DNA from: Thermoleophilia bacterium
GTDB lineage: Bacteria; Actinomycetota; Thermoleophilia; Gaiellales; Gaiellaceae
DNA: 39,144 nt
Reading direction: 5' to 3'
NCBI GenBank assembly: GCA_009694305.1
Contig: SHVL01000024.1
Location: forward strand, 1-39,144
Below the pieces are notes generated by a model. It made no database searches. It was not told where the DNA came from and saw only the letters and a program-made list of their open reading frames with translations. Shown here piece after piece: positions 16,729-25,626 of the stretch. A program made the translations under genes and the position numbers. Numbering within the stretch: position 1 is the stretch's first letter; each line of letters opens with the position of its first letter.

Positions 16729-18005
16729 GCGGTTCGCAACTCTCGGTCGTCTCCGTTGCTCCCGTCCGGGCCACCCTTCGCCGGGGCCTTGTCGCCTAGC
16801 CGGACAGCGGTGGAGGTTGCGCGACGCTGCGTAGTGGCGACGTCGGCAACTCCTCTCCGTCACATCTGGGCGCTCGGGTACTCGGTCGCAACCATCGTCG
16901 CGTCGAAGCGGTTGGCCTCGCGGTTCGACGGCTCCGTGTACGCCCGAGGCTCGTCCGGCAAGCGGCGTCTGGTTCCCGGTCTCTCGGATATCGATCTGGT
17001 TGTCGTCACCCGGTCGGATGCGTCGGTGCCGGCCTGTGCATCGGTGCATCGATTCGACGGCCTCGTCCAGGCCGACATCGTGAGCTCCACCGATCTTGCC
17101 ACGATCGCAGGCGTCACGAACACGACCTTCGGTCTCGGGAACGGAGCCGCGGCGTACCACGGACGGCGTATTCCGCGCGATCCCGTGAACCTGCTCGACC
17201 GACCGGGACTCCCCTCCGATCAGAACGGGTGGCGCCAGCTTGCAGGCCCGAAGCACGCTGTCTCGATTGGCGAGCGAACCCGACAGGAGGTTCGCGAGGC
17301 GGCATGGTGCGAGATCGTTTGGTGGGCGCGTTTCGCAACGAGGGCGGTCGTACGCGACCACCAGCACCCGGCGGATGCGTACCTGTGCGTGAAGCTCGTC
17401 GCAGAGCCACTGCGCGTTCTGCTCGCCCTCGGAGAGCACGTGCGGTTGATCCGAGATCCCCACGCTGTCGACCTACCGCTCGTCGACTGGCGTGCGCTTG
17501 TATCCGAGAGCGTCCCCGTCCGCCAGCTGCAATCGGTCGTGGCCGACCCAGGGAGCCCCGCCGATCTCGAGGAGGTCTGTGCTTCCCACGGTTCCGACCT
17601 GCCTGTCATCCAGTCGGGCGACCTCCTGCTCGAGCCCACCACACACCGGGCCGAGCCGGTCGGATGCGGATGCTCCAGGCGTGGTTCACCGATCCCGTGT
17701 CGTTCGCCGTGCTGTCCGGGTCGACGGTGGCCGTGTTCCCGAGCGCTCGCGGATGGTGTGCCTCGGACTGGGCACGGCGCGCTGTCGCCGAGCGACGGGC
17801 CTGGCTTCACGCAGGCGGATCGGAACAGGCGACGCCGAGCGGTTGGACGAGCCGTCCCGATGCTCTCGAGGCGACCCGCGCGCGGCACAGTTCGCATTGT
17901 CCATCTCGGAGGGCGAGCCCGAGCTTCGCCTCGATGGTCGACGCCCTGCGCGAGCACGTCAGGGACGCTCTCGACCGGGCGTCGCGAGCTCTCGGCTCCG
18001 TTTAA
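16725..18005 (+). pseudogene. Nucleotidyltransferase-like gene with several frame changes
   Basis: The central part (about 16800-17650) encodes a nucleotidyltransferase-fold domain with the motif GSSGKRRLVPGLSDIDLVVV (GS-x-DxD type). A natural start would be the ATG at 16725, overlapping the HprK-like stop as ATGA, but that frame (MSGSQLSVVSVAPVRATL) stops after 24 codons and the domain continues in another frame. Towards the 3' end the likely coding frame changes again: MLQAWFTDPVSFAVLSGST from about 17660, QFALSISEGEPELRL near 17885-17930, and MVDALREHVRDALDRASRALGSV to the stop near 18005. Without a start shift, a TTG at 16756 opens the central frame. Either the gene is decaying or this stretch has indel errors. 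Function is unknown; a role in the glycan locus is inferred. Confidence 0.6.
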
Positions 18006-18039
18006 CCTGGCTTAGCGGTCGACTGGCTCGGCGCGCTGG

Positions 18040-18045
18040 TACCCT
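18040..18045 (+). promoter_or_regulatory. -10-like hexamer for the M20 operon
   Basis: TACCCT lies 6 nt before ATG 18052. A weak -35-like GTCGAC is at 18018-18023 with a 16-bp spacer. It would drive the M20, ATP-grasp and C45 genes as one leaderless message. Confidence 0.45.
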
Positions 18046-18051
18046 CGCCCG

Positions 18052-19338
18052 ATGCCGGGCACCGGACAGACGGCGATCGATGGCGCCGCAGCGGAGATTG
18101 CGGAGGCCGTCGTCGCAGAGTCGGCGTACATGGAAGAGCTCCTCGTCCGCCTCGTCGAGGCGCCAACGACCCTCGGCAACGAGGAGCCCGGACAGGAGGT
18201 GATGCGAGACGCATTCCGCGCGCTCGGCCTCGATCCCGCCGACATGCCACTGGATGAGGAGATGCTCCGGGCTCATCCTGCTGCGTCACCGTTCTCCTGG
18301 GACGTCTCGGAGAAGCGCAATGTGATCGCCAACTGGCACCCGACAGGCGAGGGCGGCCGATCGCTCGTCCTCAACGGCCACATCGATGTCGTCGCACCTG
18401 CTGCTGCGAACCTCTGGCGCACCGCGCCGTTCTCCGCGGTCCGCGACGGCGACTGGCTCTATGGTCGTGGCGCCGGAGACATGAAGTGCGGACTAGCGAT
18501 CATCCTGGGTGCCGTGAAGGCGCTCCGCGGCCTCGGCCTCGCACCTCTCGCCCCGCTCCAGCTGCAGTCGGTTGTCGAGGAAGAGTGCACCGGAAACGGT
18601 GCGCTTCAGTGCGCGGTCAGTGGCCTGCAGGCCGACGCGTGCGTCGTGACGGAGCCGTTTCCGGCGTCCATGTCGATCTCGCAGGTCGGAGTGCTCTGGT
18701 TCCATGTAGACATTGCAGGTCTCCCGGTGCACGCGGGAGACGCGCAGGAAGGTGCAAACGCGATCGAGGCTGCCTTCCCGGTGGTGGCGGCTCTGCGACG
18801 TCTCGAAGACGAGCTGAACGGGAATCCACCTGAGGCGTATCGGATGTTCGAGCATCCGATCAATCTCAATATCGGAGTCGTTCGTGGCGGTGACTGGCCG
18901 TCGACCGTTGCAGCCGAGTGCACGCTCTCCTGTCGTCTCGCCCTCTTCCCTGGCCAACCCGTCGAGTGGCTCAAGCAAAAGGTGGAGGCCGCAGTGGCGC
19001 ACGCCGCAGAGGGTCACCCGTTTCTGGCCGCCCATCCACCACGCGTGCGCTACGACGGCTTCGCCTGCGCAGGTTCCGAGATCGACGTCGAGGACACCCT
19101 CGTCACCACACTTTCGGGAAGCTACGCGAGCCTCGAGGGAGTCGCCCCGGCCCTTGTCTCGACGACCGCGACGACCGACGCACGGCTCTTCATCCAGCAG
19201 GGCATTCCAGCCGTCTGCTTCGGCGCCTGGGCAGAGAACGCGCACGGGGTCGACGAACGCGTCAATATACCCTCGATGATTTCTGCAGCCCAGGTTCTCG
19301 CGGTGTTCATCCGCGACTGGTGTGGGCTCGCCGGATGA
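18052..19338 (+). CDS. M20 family metallodeacylase (ArgE/DapE type)
   Basis: A 428-residue di-zinc hydrolase of the M20 peptidase/deacylase family, related to ArgE, DapE and carboxypeptidase G2. The metal and catalytic residues are visible: His in VLNGHIDVV (near 107), Asp in GRGAGDMKCG (near 142) and the catalytic/ligand pair in VVEEECTGNG (near 177). The usual dimerisation (lid) domain lies between about 200 and 310. Such enzymes cleave N-acyl amino acids or dipeptides; the substrate here is unknown. It is the first gene of an operon with an ATP-grasp enzyme (ATGA overlap) and a C45 protein, all acting on amide bonds. No signal peptide is seen, so it is cytoplasmic. Confidence 0.9.
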   Translation: MPGTGQTAIDGAAAEIAEAVVAESAYMEELLVRLVEAPTTLGNEEPGQEVMRDAFRALGLDPADMPLDEEMLRAHPAASPFSWDVSEKRNVIANWHPTGEGGRSLVLNGHIDVVAPAAANLWRTAPFSAVRDGDWLYGRGAGDMKCGLAIILGAVKALRGLGLAPLAPLQLQSVVEEECTGNGALQCAVSGLQADACVVTEPFPASMSISQVGVLWFHVDIAGLPVHAGDAQEGANAIEAAFPVVAALRRLEDELNGNPPEAYRMFEHPINLNIGVVRGGDWPSTVAAECTLSCRLALFPGQPVEWLKQKVEAAVAHAAEGHPFLAAHPPRVRYDGFACAGSEIDVEDTLVTTLSGSYASLEGVAPALVSTTATTDARLFIQQGIPAVCFGAWAENAHGVDERVNIPSMISAAQVLAVFIRDWCGLAG

Positions 19339-21014
19339 AGGCCCGGACGCTCGCTCTGCTCGGCATCGTTCTGGCGCTGATTGGCGCGGCAGCGGCACGC
19401 CTGCAGCGGAGGCGAACCACCGCCACCGATGTTCCGGTGGCAACCGAAACAGCCGTCGCACCTGTTGTGGTGGAGCCCGCGCCGGAGCCAGAGCCAGTTC
19501 CGGAGCGCCCGGTCTACGCGCCTCCGGTTCGTGCGTTTGCAGGCGGCGCCGCTCCTGCACCGCTGCGCGGGATCAGCGAGATCCGCCGCTTCTTCCGCAC
19601 GAACCGGACGCCTATCTGGTTCGTCTCCGCGACGCCCTTCAATCTGCTCGGGATCGACCGCTGGGTGCGCAACTTCTCGTACCTCAACTACTACGACTCG
19701 TTCGACGGCTCGCACCCGAACGTCTTCGTCCCCGAGCACGTCGCGCCGCCGACCTTCGATTCGATCGAGGAGATCTGCAACTACCTGCTCGGCCACAAGG
19801 AAGTGATCGACCGCGTCAAGGCGAGCGGCGGTGGCAAGGCGGTCTTCCTGATGTTCGACGGGGAGACGGAGCGGCTTGCCCGAGAGGCCGGGCTCGAGGT
19901 GGCGTTCCCGCCCGCCGAGCTCCGTAACCGGCTCGACTCGAAGATCGTCACGACCCAACTCGGCGACGAGGCCGGCGTGCCGAGCGTCCCTAACATCCTC
20001 GGACACGCCGCGACCTACGAGGAGTTGCTCGCTCTCGCCAACACGCGTGGGATAGGCACCGATCTCGTCGTGCAGACCCCGTATGGCGACTCGGGTCAGA
20101 CGACCTTCTTCGTCGCGTCGGTCGATGACTGGGACGAGAACGAGGGCAAGATCGTGGGCCAGGAGTTGAAGGTGATGAAGCGCATCAACTGCCGTGAGGC
20201 GGCGATCGAGGGCGTGATCACGAGGCACGGAACCCTGGTGGGACCGTTGATGACCGAGCTGACGGGCTTCCCGGAGCTCACCCCGTACGGCGGCGGCTGG
20301 TGCGGCAACGACGTGTTCGCGGGGGCCCTCTCCGAGGAGCATCGACTCCAGGCGAGAGCCTTCACGCAGCAGATGGGAGACCGGCTGCGCGAGGAGGGCT
20401 ACCGCGGCTATTTCGAGCTCGACTTCCTCGCCGACATGGACACGGGCGAGATGTGGCTCGGTGAGCTGAACCCCCGTGTCACGGGGGCGAGCTCGATGAC
20501 CAACGTGACGGCGGTTGCCTACGGTGACATGCCCCTCTTTCTCTTCCACCTGCTCGAGTTCCTCGACGTGGACTACGAGGTCGACGTCGCCGAGCTCAAC
20601 GCCGGCTGGGCCCAGCCGAGCGCGATCGACGAGTGGGCCCAGTTCATCCTCAAGGACACGGCCGACGTGGTCGAGCTGATCACCGAGGCGCCCCGGTCGG
20701 GCATCTGGAAGCTCGACCCGGAAGCCCACGGCGGCATCTCCTTCGCCCGTGAGGCGACAGACTGGCATACCATCGCGAGCGAGGACGAGGCCTTCTACCT
20801 GCGTATCGCGCAGGCCGGCGGCTACCGCTATCCCGGCGCCGACATCGGCATCCTCGTCACGCGCGGCCGCCTGCAGACGGACGACCACGAGCTCACCGAC
20901 CGTGCTCGCACGTGGATCAACGGGATCAAGCGGCAGTTCCTGACAGTGCCGATCGGGAAAGACGAAGCACCGCCCGTGCGCGAGCCGGAGCCCTTCTCGT
21001 TCAAGATGCTCTGA
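19335..21014 (+). CDS. Membrane-anchored ATP-grasp ligase
   Basis: A 559-residue protein. Residues ~5-22 (LALLGIVLALIGAAAARL) form one membrane helix followed by arginines, then a Pro/Glu-rich linker (EPAPEPEPVPERP). The rest is a soluble ATP-grasp domain of the biotin-carboxylase/carboxylate-amine ligase type. The nucleotide-binding core includes DLVVQTPYGDSGQTTFF, and the metal-binding strand is GYRGYFELDFLAD ... WLGELNPRVTGAS (NPR near 378). ATP-grasp enzymes join a carboxylate, via acyl phosphate, to an amine or thiol. The membrane anchor is unusual and suggests a lipid-linked or membrane-delivered substrate. ATG 19335 overlaps the M20 stop, and the C45 gene starts 7 nt after its end. Substrate is unknown. 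Confidence 0.85.
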   Translation: MKARTLALLGIVLALIGAAAARLQRRRTTATDVPVATETAVAPVVVEPAPEPEPVPERPVYAPPVRAFAGGAAPAPLRGISEIRRFFRTNRTPIWFVSATPFNLLGIDRWVRNFSYLNYYDSFDGSHPNVFVPEHVAPPTFDSIEEICNYLLGHKEVIDRVKASGGGKAVFLMFDGETERLAREAGLEVAFPPAELRNRLDSKIVTTQLGDEAGVPSVPNILGHAATYEELLALANTRGIGTDLVVQTPYGDSGQTTFFVASVDDWDENEGKIVGQELKVMKRINCREAAIEGVITRHGTLVGPLMTELTGFPELTPYGGGWCGNDVFAGALSEEHRLQARAFTQQMGDRLREEGYRGYFELDFLADMDTGEMWLGELNPRVTGASSMTNVTAVAYGDMPLFLFHLLEFLDVDYEVDVAELNAGWAQPSAIDEWAQFILKDTADVVELITEAPRSGIWKLDPEAHGGISFAREATDWHTIASEDEAFYLRIAQAGGYRYPGADIGILVTRGRLQTDDHELTDRARTWINGIKRQFLTVPIGKDEAPPVREPEPFSFKML

Positions 21015-21021
21015 TGCCCTG

Positions 21022-22005
21022 ATGCTCACCTTCGAGGCGATCGAGCAACTCGAGCCCGGTGCCCGCTGGGCCAAGCTCTTCGAGGCGCACTGGCCGCGCT
21101 ACCGGGCGTGGTTCCTGCAGGAGGGTGAGGCTGCGCGTCCCTCCTACGCTGCATCGCTGCGGGCATTGCAGGAGCACATGCCCGAGCTCGTGCCGACCTA
21201 CGAGCGCGTGTGTGCGCTTGCGGGTGGTGGCGATCTCGAAGCCCGCTTCCTCGCGATGTGGGCGCCGCCGTCGTATCTCTCGGGTTGCTCCCAGGCCGTC
21301 TGGCAGGGGGCGCCGGCACCGGTGCTCGCGCGCAACTACGACTACGCCCCGGAGCGACTCGAGGGCTCGATCCTCCACACGCGGTGGGTGCAGCCGGTGA
21401 TCGGGTCGGGTGATTGCGCGTGGGGTCTTCTCGACGGGGTCAATGGCGCTGGTCTCGCGGTCTCGCTTGCGTTCGGCGGCAGGAAGGTCGTCGGCTGCGG
21501 CTGCGGCTTCGGCGTTCCTCTCGTCGTTCGGTACCTCCTCGAAACGTGTGAGACGACCGAGCAGGCGCGGGCGACGTTGAGGCGACTGCCGTATCACCTT
21601 GCGCACACGCTGACGATCGTCGATCTCGGGGGCGACGTCTGCACGGCGTATCTCTCTCCCGACCGCGAGGTCGAGCTGACGGTGGCGGTTACCGCGACGA
21701 ACCATCAGGGAGGCGTCGAGTGGCACGATCACGCGCGCGCCACGATGAGCGTGGAGCGGCACGGGGCGCTCGAACGGCTCGTGACCGAAGCCGGAAGCGC
21801 GGACCGGTTCGTCGAAGGGTTCCTGGTACCGCCGCTCTTCGTTACGGACGGCAACAGCCGCCTCGGCACGCTCTACACCGTTGCCTATCACGTCGGCGAG
21901 GGACGGGCCGAGTTCCGCTGGCCGGGGCTGCGGTGGGATCAGAGCCTCGGGGCGTTCTCCGAGGGCGTGCGCACCGCCGGGCTCGCGAGGAGCCCGGTCG
22001 GCTGA
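21022..22005 (+). CDS. C45 family autoproteolytic acyltransferase/hydrolase
   Basis: A 327-residue Ntn-fold enzyme related to acyl-CoA:isopenicillin-N acyltransferase (MEROPS C45). In these enzymes the chain cuts itself before a cysteine that becomes the N-terminal nucleophile; Cys89 in YLSGCSQAVW is the candidate. It is followed by PVLARNYDYAPE (101-111) with the Arg and Asp typical of the family, and NGAGLAVSLAFGGR later. C45 enzymes transfer or remove acyl groups at amide bonds. The ~88 residues before the cysteine would be the small subunit. ATG 21022 is 7 nt after the ATP-grasp stop, so it is the third gene of the operon. It converges with the aminotransferase gene. Substrate is unknown. 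Confidence 0.82.
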   Translation: MLTFEAIEQLEPGARWAKLFEAHWPRYRAWFLQEGEAARPSYAASLRALQEHMPELVPTYERVCALAGGGDLEARFLAMWAPPSYLSGCSQAVWQGAPAPVLARNYDYAPERLEGSILHTRWVQPVIGSGDCAWGLLDGVNGAGLAVSLAFGGRKVVGCGCGFGVPLVVRYLLETCETTEQARATLRRLPYHLAHTLTIVDLGGDVCTAYLSPDREVELTVAVTATNHQGGVEWHDHARATMSVERHGALERLVTEAGSADRFVEGFLVPPLFVTDGNSRLGTLYTVAYHVGEGRAEFRWPGLRWDQSLGAFSEGVRTAGLARSPVG

Positions 22006-22041
22006 CCCCGGCTGGCCGACCCCTTCTAGCGTGCGGCGCCG

Positions 22042-23427
22042 TCAGGATGTGAGGTCGTGCGCCAGCTCCTCGAACGCCGCCACGAACGTGTTGCAGTCCT
22101 CGATCGTGTGCGTGATCGAGAGCGTCCACTCCTCCTCGCGGCCAGGCGTCATGAAGATGCCACGGTTCATGTTGTAGAGCCATGCGAGCGAGCACAGCTC
22201 CTCGTCCTGGTTCGCCTTGAACGACTCGTAGTCGGTGATCTTCTCGGGTGAGAACGTGACGCAGCCCTTCGAGCCGACGCCGACGGAGTACCCCGGGAAC
22301 TCGTACTTCTCGATCACGGCCTGGCAGCCGGCAAGCAGGTGCTCGTTGAGCGCGTCGAGGTGGTTGTAGGCGTCGGGCGTCATGACGTCGAGCAGGTTGG
22401 CGCGGGCCGCCGCCATCGACAGCGGATTGCCGTTGTAGGTTCCGACCTGCACGATCTCGCCGCTCTCGACCTTCTCGAACACCTCCGTCGTGCCGCCGAT
22501 CGCTCCCGACGGGAGGCCGCCACCGAGCGCCTTCGCGAGCGTGACCATGTCGGGCATGACGCCGTACTTCTCGACGGCGCCTCCGGCCGCGATGCACATA
22601 CCGGTCTTGACCTCGTCGAAGATCAGCAGGATGCCGTGCTTCTTCGTTATCTCGCGGACGGCCTCGAGATAGCCGGGCTCGGGGAGGACGACCCCGAGAT
22701 TCATCATCGCGGCCTCCATGATCACGCACGCCGGCGCGCGGCCCTCCTCGATCAGTTTTTCGATCCGATGTTCCATCGCCTCGGCGTCGTTGAACGGGAC
22801 GGCAATCGTCATGTCCACCACGACCTGGGGGATGCCGAGGCCGTACGGGATCGACTGGAGGTCGAAGCGGTCTCCGATCGAGTCGTAGTCAACGCCGAGC
22901 GAGACCATCACGTAGTCGTGATGCCCGTGGTAGGAGCCGAAGATCTTCACGATCGTGTCGCGGCCGGTGGCGCCTCTCGCGATCCGAATCGCATCCATCG
23001 TCGCCTCGGAGCCCGAGTTGACGTAGCGCCACTTCTCGAGCCCGAAGCGCCGCGCAAGCTCTTCGCCAACGATGATCGCGTCCTCGGTGGGCGCAGCGAA
23101 GTGCGTGCCGAGACCGATCCGGTCGGTCACGGCCTTCGAGATCACGCCATGCGCGTGGCCCTGCACCATCGAGCCGAACCCGTTGTGGAAGTCGAGGTAC
23201 TCGTTGCCGTCAACGTCCCACACCTGCGCGCCCTTCCCGCGAGAGAGGTAGATAGGCCAGGGATCGCGCACCTGGTACGAGGAGGCGACGCCGCCGACGA
23301 GGCTCTTCCGGGCGCGCGCGTAGAGTTCCCTCGAGCCCTGCGTTCGTGTATCGAGCCTTGCCGATTCTCGATCGGTCAGTTCCTTGATCTTTGCGCGATC
23401 GATATCAACATGGGCTCGGGTTGCCAT
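22042..23427 (-). CDS. Class III PLP aminotransferase, glutamate-1-semialdehyde aminomutase-like
   Basis: A 461-residue fold-type I PLP enzyme of class III. The PLP-binding segments are NSGSEATMDAIRIAR, YHGHHD, the Asp of FDEVKTGM and the Schiff-base Lys in TLAKALGGGLPSG. It is closest in style to HemL (glutamate-1-semialdehyde 2,1-aminomutase), but no tetrapyrrole genes are nearby and the N-terminal ~45 residues differ. It may instead be an omega- or beta-amino acid aminotransferase. A clear ribosome binding site AGGAGG lies 8 nt upstream of the ATG, unlike most genes here. It faces the M20/ATP-grasp/C45 operon (36 bp between stops) and diverges from the M2 peptidase. It may supply an amino compound to them (inference). 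Confidence 0.88.
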   Translation of the reverse strand: MATRAHVDIDRAKIKELTDRESARLDTRTQGSRELYARARKSLVGGVASSYQVRDPWPIYLSRGKGAQVWDVDGNEYLDFHNGFGSMVQGHAHGVISKAVTDRIGLGTHFAAPTEDAIIVGEELARRFGLEKWRYVNSGSEATMDAIRIARGATGRDTIVKIFGSYHGHHDYVMVSLGVDYDSIGDRFDLQSIPYGLGIPQVVVDMTIAVPFNDAEAMEHRIEKLIEEGRAPACVIMEAAMMNLGVVLPEPGYLEAVREITKKHGILLIFDEVKTGMCIAAGGAVEKYGVMPDMVTLAKALGGGLPSGAIGGTTEVFEKVESGEIVQVGTYNGNPLSMAAARANLLDVMTPDAYNHLDALNEHLLAGCQAVIEKYEFPGYSVGVGSKGCVTFSPEKITDYESFKANQDEELCSLAWLYNMNRGIFMTPGREEEWTLSITHTIEDCNTFVAAFEELAHDLTS

Positions 23428-23511
23428 CGTGGACGCCTCCTTGAGGTCGTGGATGCTCGTAGTGTGCCGTAGTTCGGCTCGTTGTGTACCTCACACGAGG
23501 TCTGGCCGACG

Positions 23512-23517
23512 TAGGAT
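23512..23517 (+). promoter_or_regulatory. -10-like hexamer for the M2 peptidase
   Basis: TAGGAT is 8 nt before ATG 23526 and supports this start over the GTG at 23484. AGGA within it could also serve as a ribosome binding site. Confidence 0.35.
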
Positions 23518-23525
23518 CGCATACG

Positions 23526-25121
23526 ATGACCGACCCGGCGAGCGTATCCGACCTGATCGAAGCCGAACTGGCTCCCCTCCACGCCGCGTCGTCGAGGGCC
23601 GTGTGGGACTTCAACATCCTCGCGAACACCACACACGAGGCCCGCCGCATAGAGGCCGAGACCGCTCTGTCGGACTTTCTGGCCGACGGCGAGCGGTTTG
23701 CCGTGATCGAGCAGGCGCGTGCGGAAGCGACCGGCACACCCCGGCGTCGGCTCGACCTACTCCGGGCGTCGTTCCTCGCACACCAGGTTCCCGTAGAGCT
23801 ACGCACGCGGATCATCGAGCTGGAGGCCACCGTGGAGAAGGCCTTCTCCGTTCACCGCGGCAGCGTCGCCGGAAGCCGGGTGGACGACAATGTGATCCTG
23901 GGCATCCTGCGCGAGAGTGACGACGTGGCCGAGCGGCGGGAGGCGTGGGAGGCCTCGAAGACCGTCGGCGCGGTGGTCGCCGACGACGTGCGCGAGCTCG
24001 CTCGACTCCGAAACGCGGCCGCAAGCGCAGTCGGTCACCGGGACTGGTTTGCGCTGTCGCTCGCGACATCCGAGCTCGACGAGGACAAGCTGTTTGCCAC
24101 GCTCGAAGAGGTAGACGCTGCGACCGCCACACCGTTTGCGCGCTGGAAGGCCGATCTCGACGGTCGCCTTGCGGTCCGCTTCGGGTGCCCGGTAGCGGAG
24201 CTCGCTCCATGGCATTACGCAGACCCGTTCTTTCAGGAAGTGCCGGTCGAGGGGGGCGTTGACCTCGACCCCCTGCTCGCGGCGGGCGACACCGTTGCGC
24301 TGTCGGAGAAGACGTTCGCCGGAATCGGGCTCGAGACACTCTCGGTTCTCGACCGGAGCGACCTGTTTCCACGCGAGGAAAAGTGCCAGCACGCTTTCTG
24401 CATCGACATCGACCGTGAGGGCGACGTGCGCGTGCTCGCCAATGTCGTTCCCGGCCAGCGTTGGCTCGACACGATGCTGCACGAGCTCGGCCACGCGACG
24501 TTCGACAGTGGGATCGACCCGACCCTTCCCTGGTTGCTCCGCGACTGCCACACGGTCGTCACCGAGGGCATCGCGATCCTGATGGGGCGACTCGCGGGCG
24601 ACGCCGAATGGCTGGAGCGCGTGCTCGGGGCCGACGCGGCCGTCGTCTCTGCGATCACGGACGACCTCCGTGCTGCGCGCGCCGCCGAGCTTCTCGTTTT
24701 CGCGCGCTGGGTTCTCGTGATGACGCATTTCGAGCTCTCGCTCTACGCCGACCCCGAGTCCGACCTGGACGCGCGGTGGTGGGAGCTCGTCGAGCGCTAT
24801 CAGCTGATCGCTGCCCCGGCCGGCCGTCGCAGGCCGGACTGGGCCGCCAAGATCCACGTCGCCTGTGTGCCGGTCTACTACCACTGTTACCTCTACGGGC
24901 ATCTCGTCGCCTCGCAGCTCGCCGCCGTCCTGGAGCGAGAATGCGGCGGGCTCGTTGATCGCCCGGCGGCCGGCGCCTTCCTCACCCGGCGCATCTTCGG
25001 CCCGGGGCTCTCGGTGCGATGGGATGCGCTGATCGAGCAGGCCACGGGCGAACCGTTGACCGCCACGCACTTCGGTCGGCAGATCGCGCCTCCGCCTGCG
25101 CCCCGGGGGGGCCGACTATGA
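23526..25121 (+). CDS. M2 family (ACE-like) peptidyl-dipeptidase
   Basis: A 531-residue, mostly helical zinc metallopeptidase of family M2, the family of angiotensin-converting enzyme, which removes C-terminal dipeptides. The HExxH motif is in MLHELGHATFDSG (near 316-322), and the third zinc ligand Glu follows about 27 residues later in VVTEGIAILMGRL. The N-terminal VWDFNILANTTHEARR matches the substrate-lid start of M2 enzymes. It is shorter than an ACE catalytic domain (~600) and has no signal peptide, so it probably acts on cytoplasmic peptides. A GTG at 23484 would add 14 residues but ATG 23526 is better placed. Its link to the amide-bond cluster is positional only. Confidence 0.88.
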   Translation: MTDPASVSDLIEAELAPLHAASSRAVWDFNILANTTHEARRIEAETALSDFLADGERFAVIEQARAEATGTPRRRLDLLRASFLAHQVPVELRTRIIELEATVEKAFSVHRGSVAGSRVDDNVILGILRESDDVAERREAWEASKTVGAVVADDVRELARLRNAAASAVGHRDWFALSLATSELDEDKLFATLEEVDAATATPFARWKADLDGRLAVRFGCPVAELAPWHYADPFFQEVPVEGGVDLDPLLAAGDTVALSEKTFAGIGLETLSVLDRSDLFPREEKCQHAFCIDIDREGDVRVLANVVPGQRWLDTMLHELGHATFDSGIDPTLPWLLRDCHTVVTEGIAILMGRLAGDAEWLERVLGADAAVVSAITDDLRAARAAELLVFARWVLVMTHFELSLYADPESDLDARWWELVERYQLIAAPAGRRRPDWAAKIHVACVPVYYHCYLYGHLVASQLAAVLERECGGLVDRPAAGAFLTRRIFGPGLSVRWDALIEQATGEPLTATHFGRQIAPPPAPRGGRL

Positions 25122-25122
25122 T
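25117..25122 (+). promoter_or_regulatory. -10-like hexamer for the VOC gene
   Basis: TATGAT, a five-of-six match to TATAAT, lies 9 nt before GTG 25132. It straddles the stop of the M2 peptidase gene. Confidence 0.4.
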
Positions 25123-25131
25123 CACGGCTCA

Positions 25132-25596
25132 GTGGGATTTGTGCTCAACCATGTCAGCATCGTCGCCCACGATCTCGAAACGTCGCTGCGGTTCTACGTG
25201 GACGAGCTCGAGCTCGAGCGGCTTCCGACCCCGGACTTCGGGTATCCGGTCGCCTGGCTCCAGGCCGGCAGCTGTCAGGTACATCTCTTCGAACGACCGG
25301 GCGAGCCGCCGTCTCACGCACACTTCGCCCTCGAGATCACGGAGTTCATGCCCGTCTACCGACGGATGAAGGAGCTCGGCGTGCTCGATCACACGACGTT
25401 CGGGAACGCGATGTTCGAGCTGCCGGATGGCGGCATCCAGATGTACGTCCGCGACCCTGCAGGCAACCTCGTCGAGCTCGATCATCCCGATGCGTCAACG
25501 ATTCCTCGCGACGAGGTTCCCGAGTACATGCGGCTTGCCGATCTCAGGCCGCAGGAGGGCGAAGCCGCGCAGGCAACCCTCTGGCACGGGCGTTAG
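25132..25596 (+). CDS. VOC family (glyoxalase/dioxygenase fold) protein
   Basis: A 154-residue vicinal-oxygen-chelate protein with two beta-alpha-beta-beta-beta modules. Candidate metal ligands are His7 (LNHVSIVAHD), a His in SHAHFALEI (near 61-63) and Glu in NLVELDHPD (near 115), the usual positions for a divalent metal. Members include glyoxalase I, extradiol dioxygenases and fosfomycin-resistance enzymes, and the sequence alone does not pick one. The GTG start lies 10 nt after the M2 peptidase stop. The last ~25 residues form a tail beyond the fold. Confidence 0.85.
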   Translation: MGFVLNHVSIVAHDLETSLRFYVDELELERLPTPDFGYPVAWLQAGSCQVHLFERPGEPPSHAHFALEITEFMPVYRRMKELGVLDHTTFGNAMFELPDGGIQMYVRDPAGNLVELDHPDASTIPRDEVPEYMRLADLRPQEGEAAQATLWHGR

Positions 25597-25626
25597 GCCG
25601 TGACGGCCAGAGCAAGGAGCTAGCGG

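Noticed and set aside
15634-17463. 609-codon minus-strand open frame
   Set aside because: Antisense to the HprK-like and nucleotidyltransferase genes, no recognisable domain, Arg/Asp-rich shadow composition.
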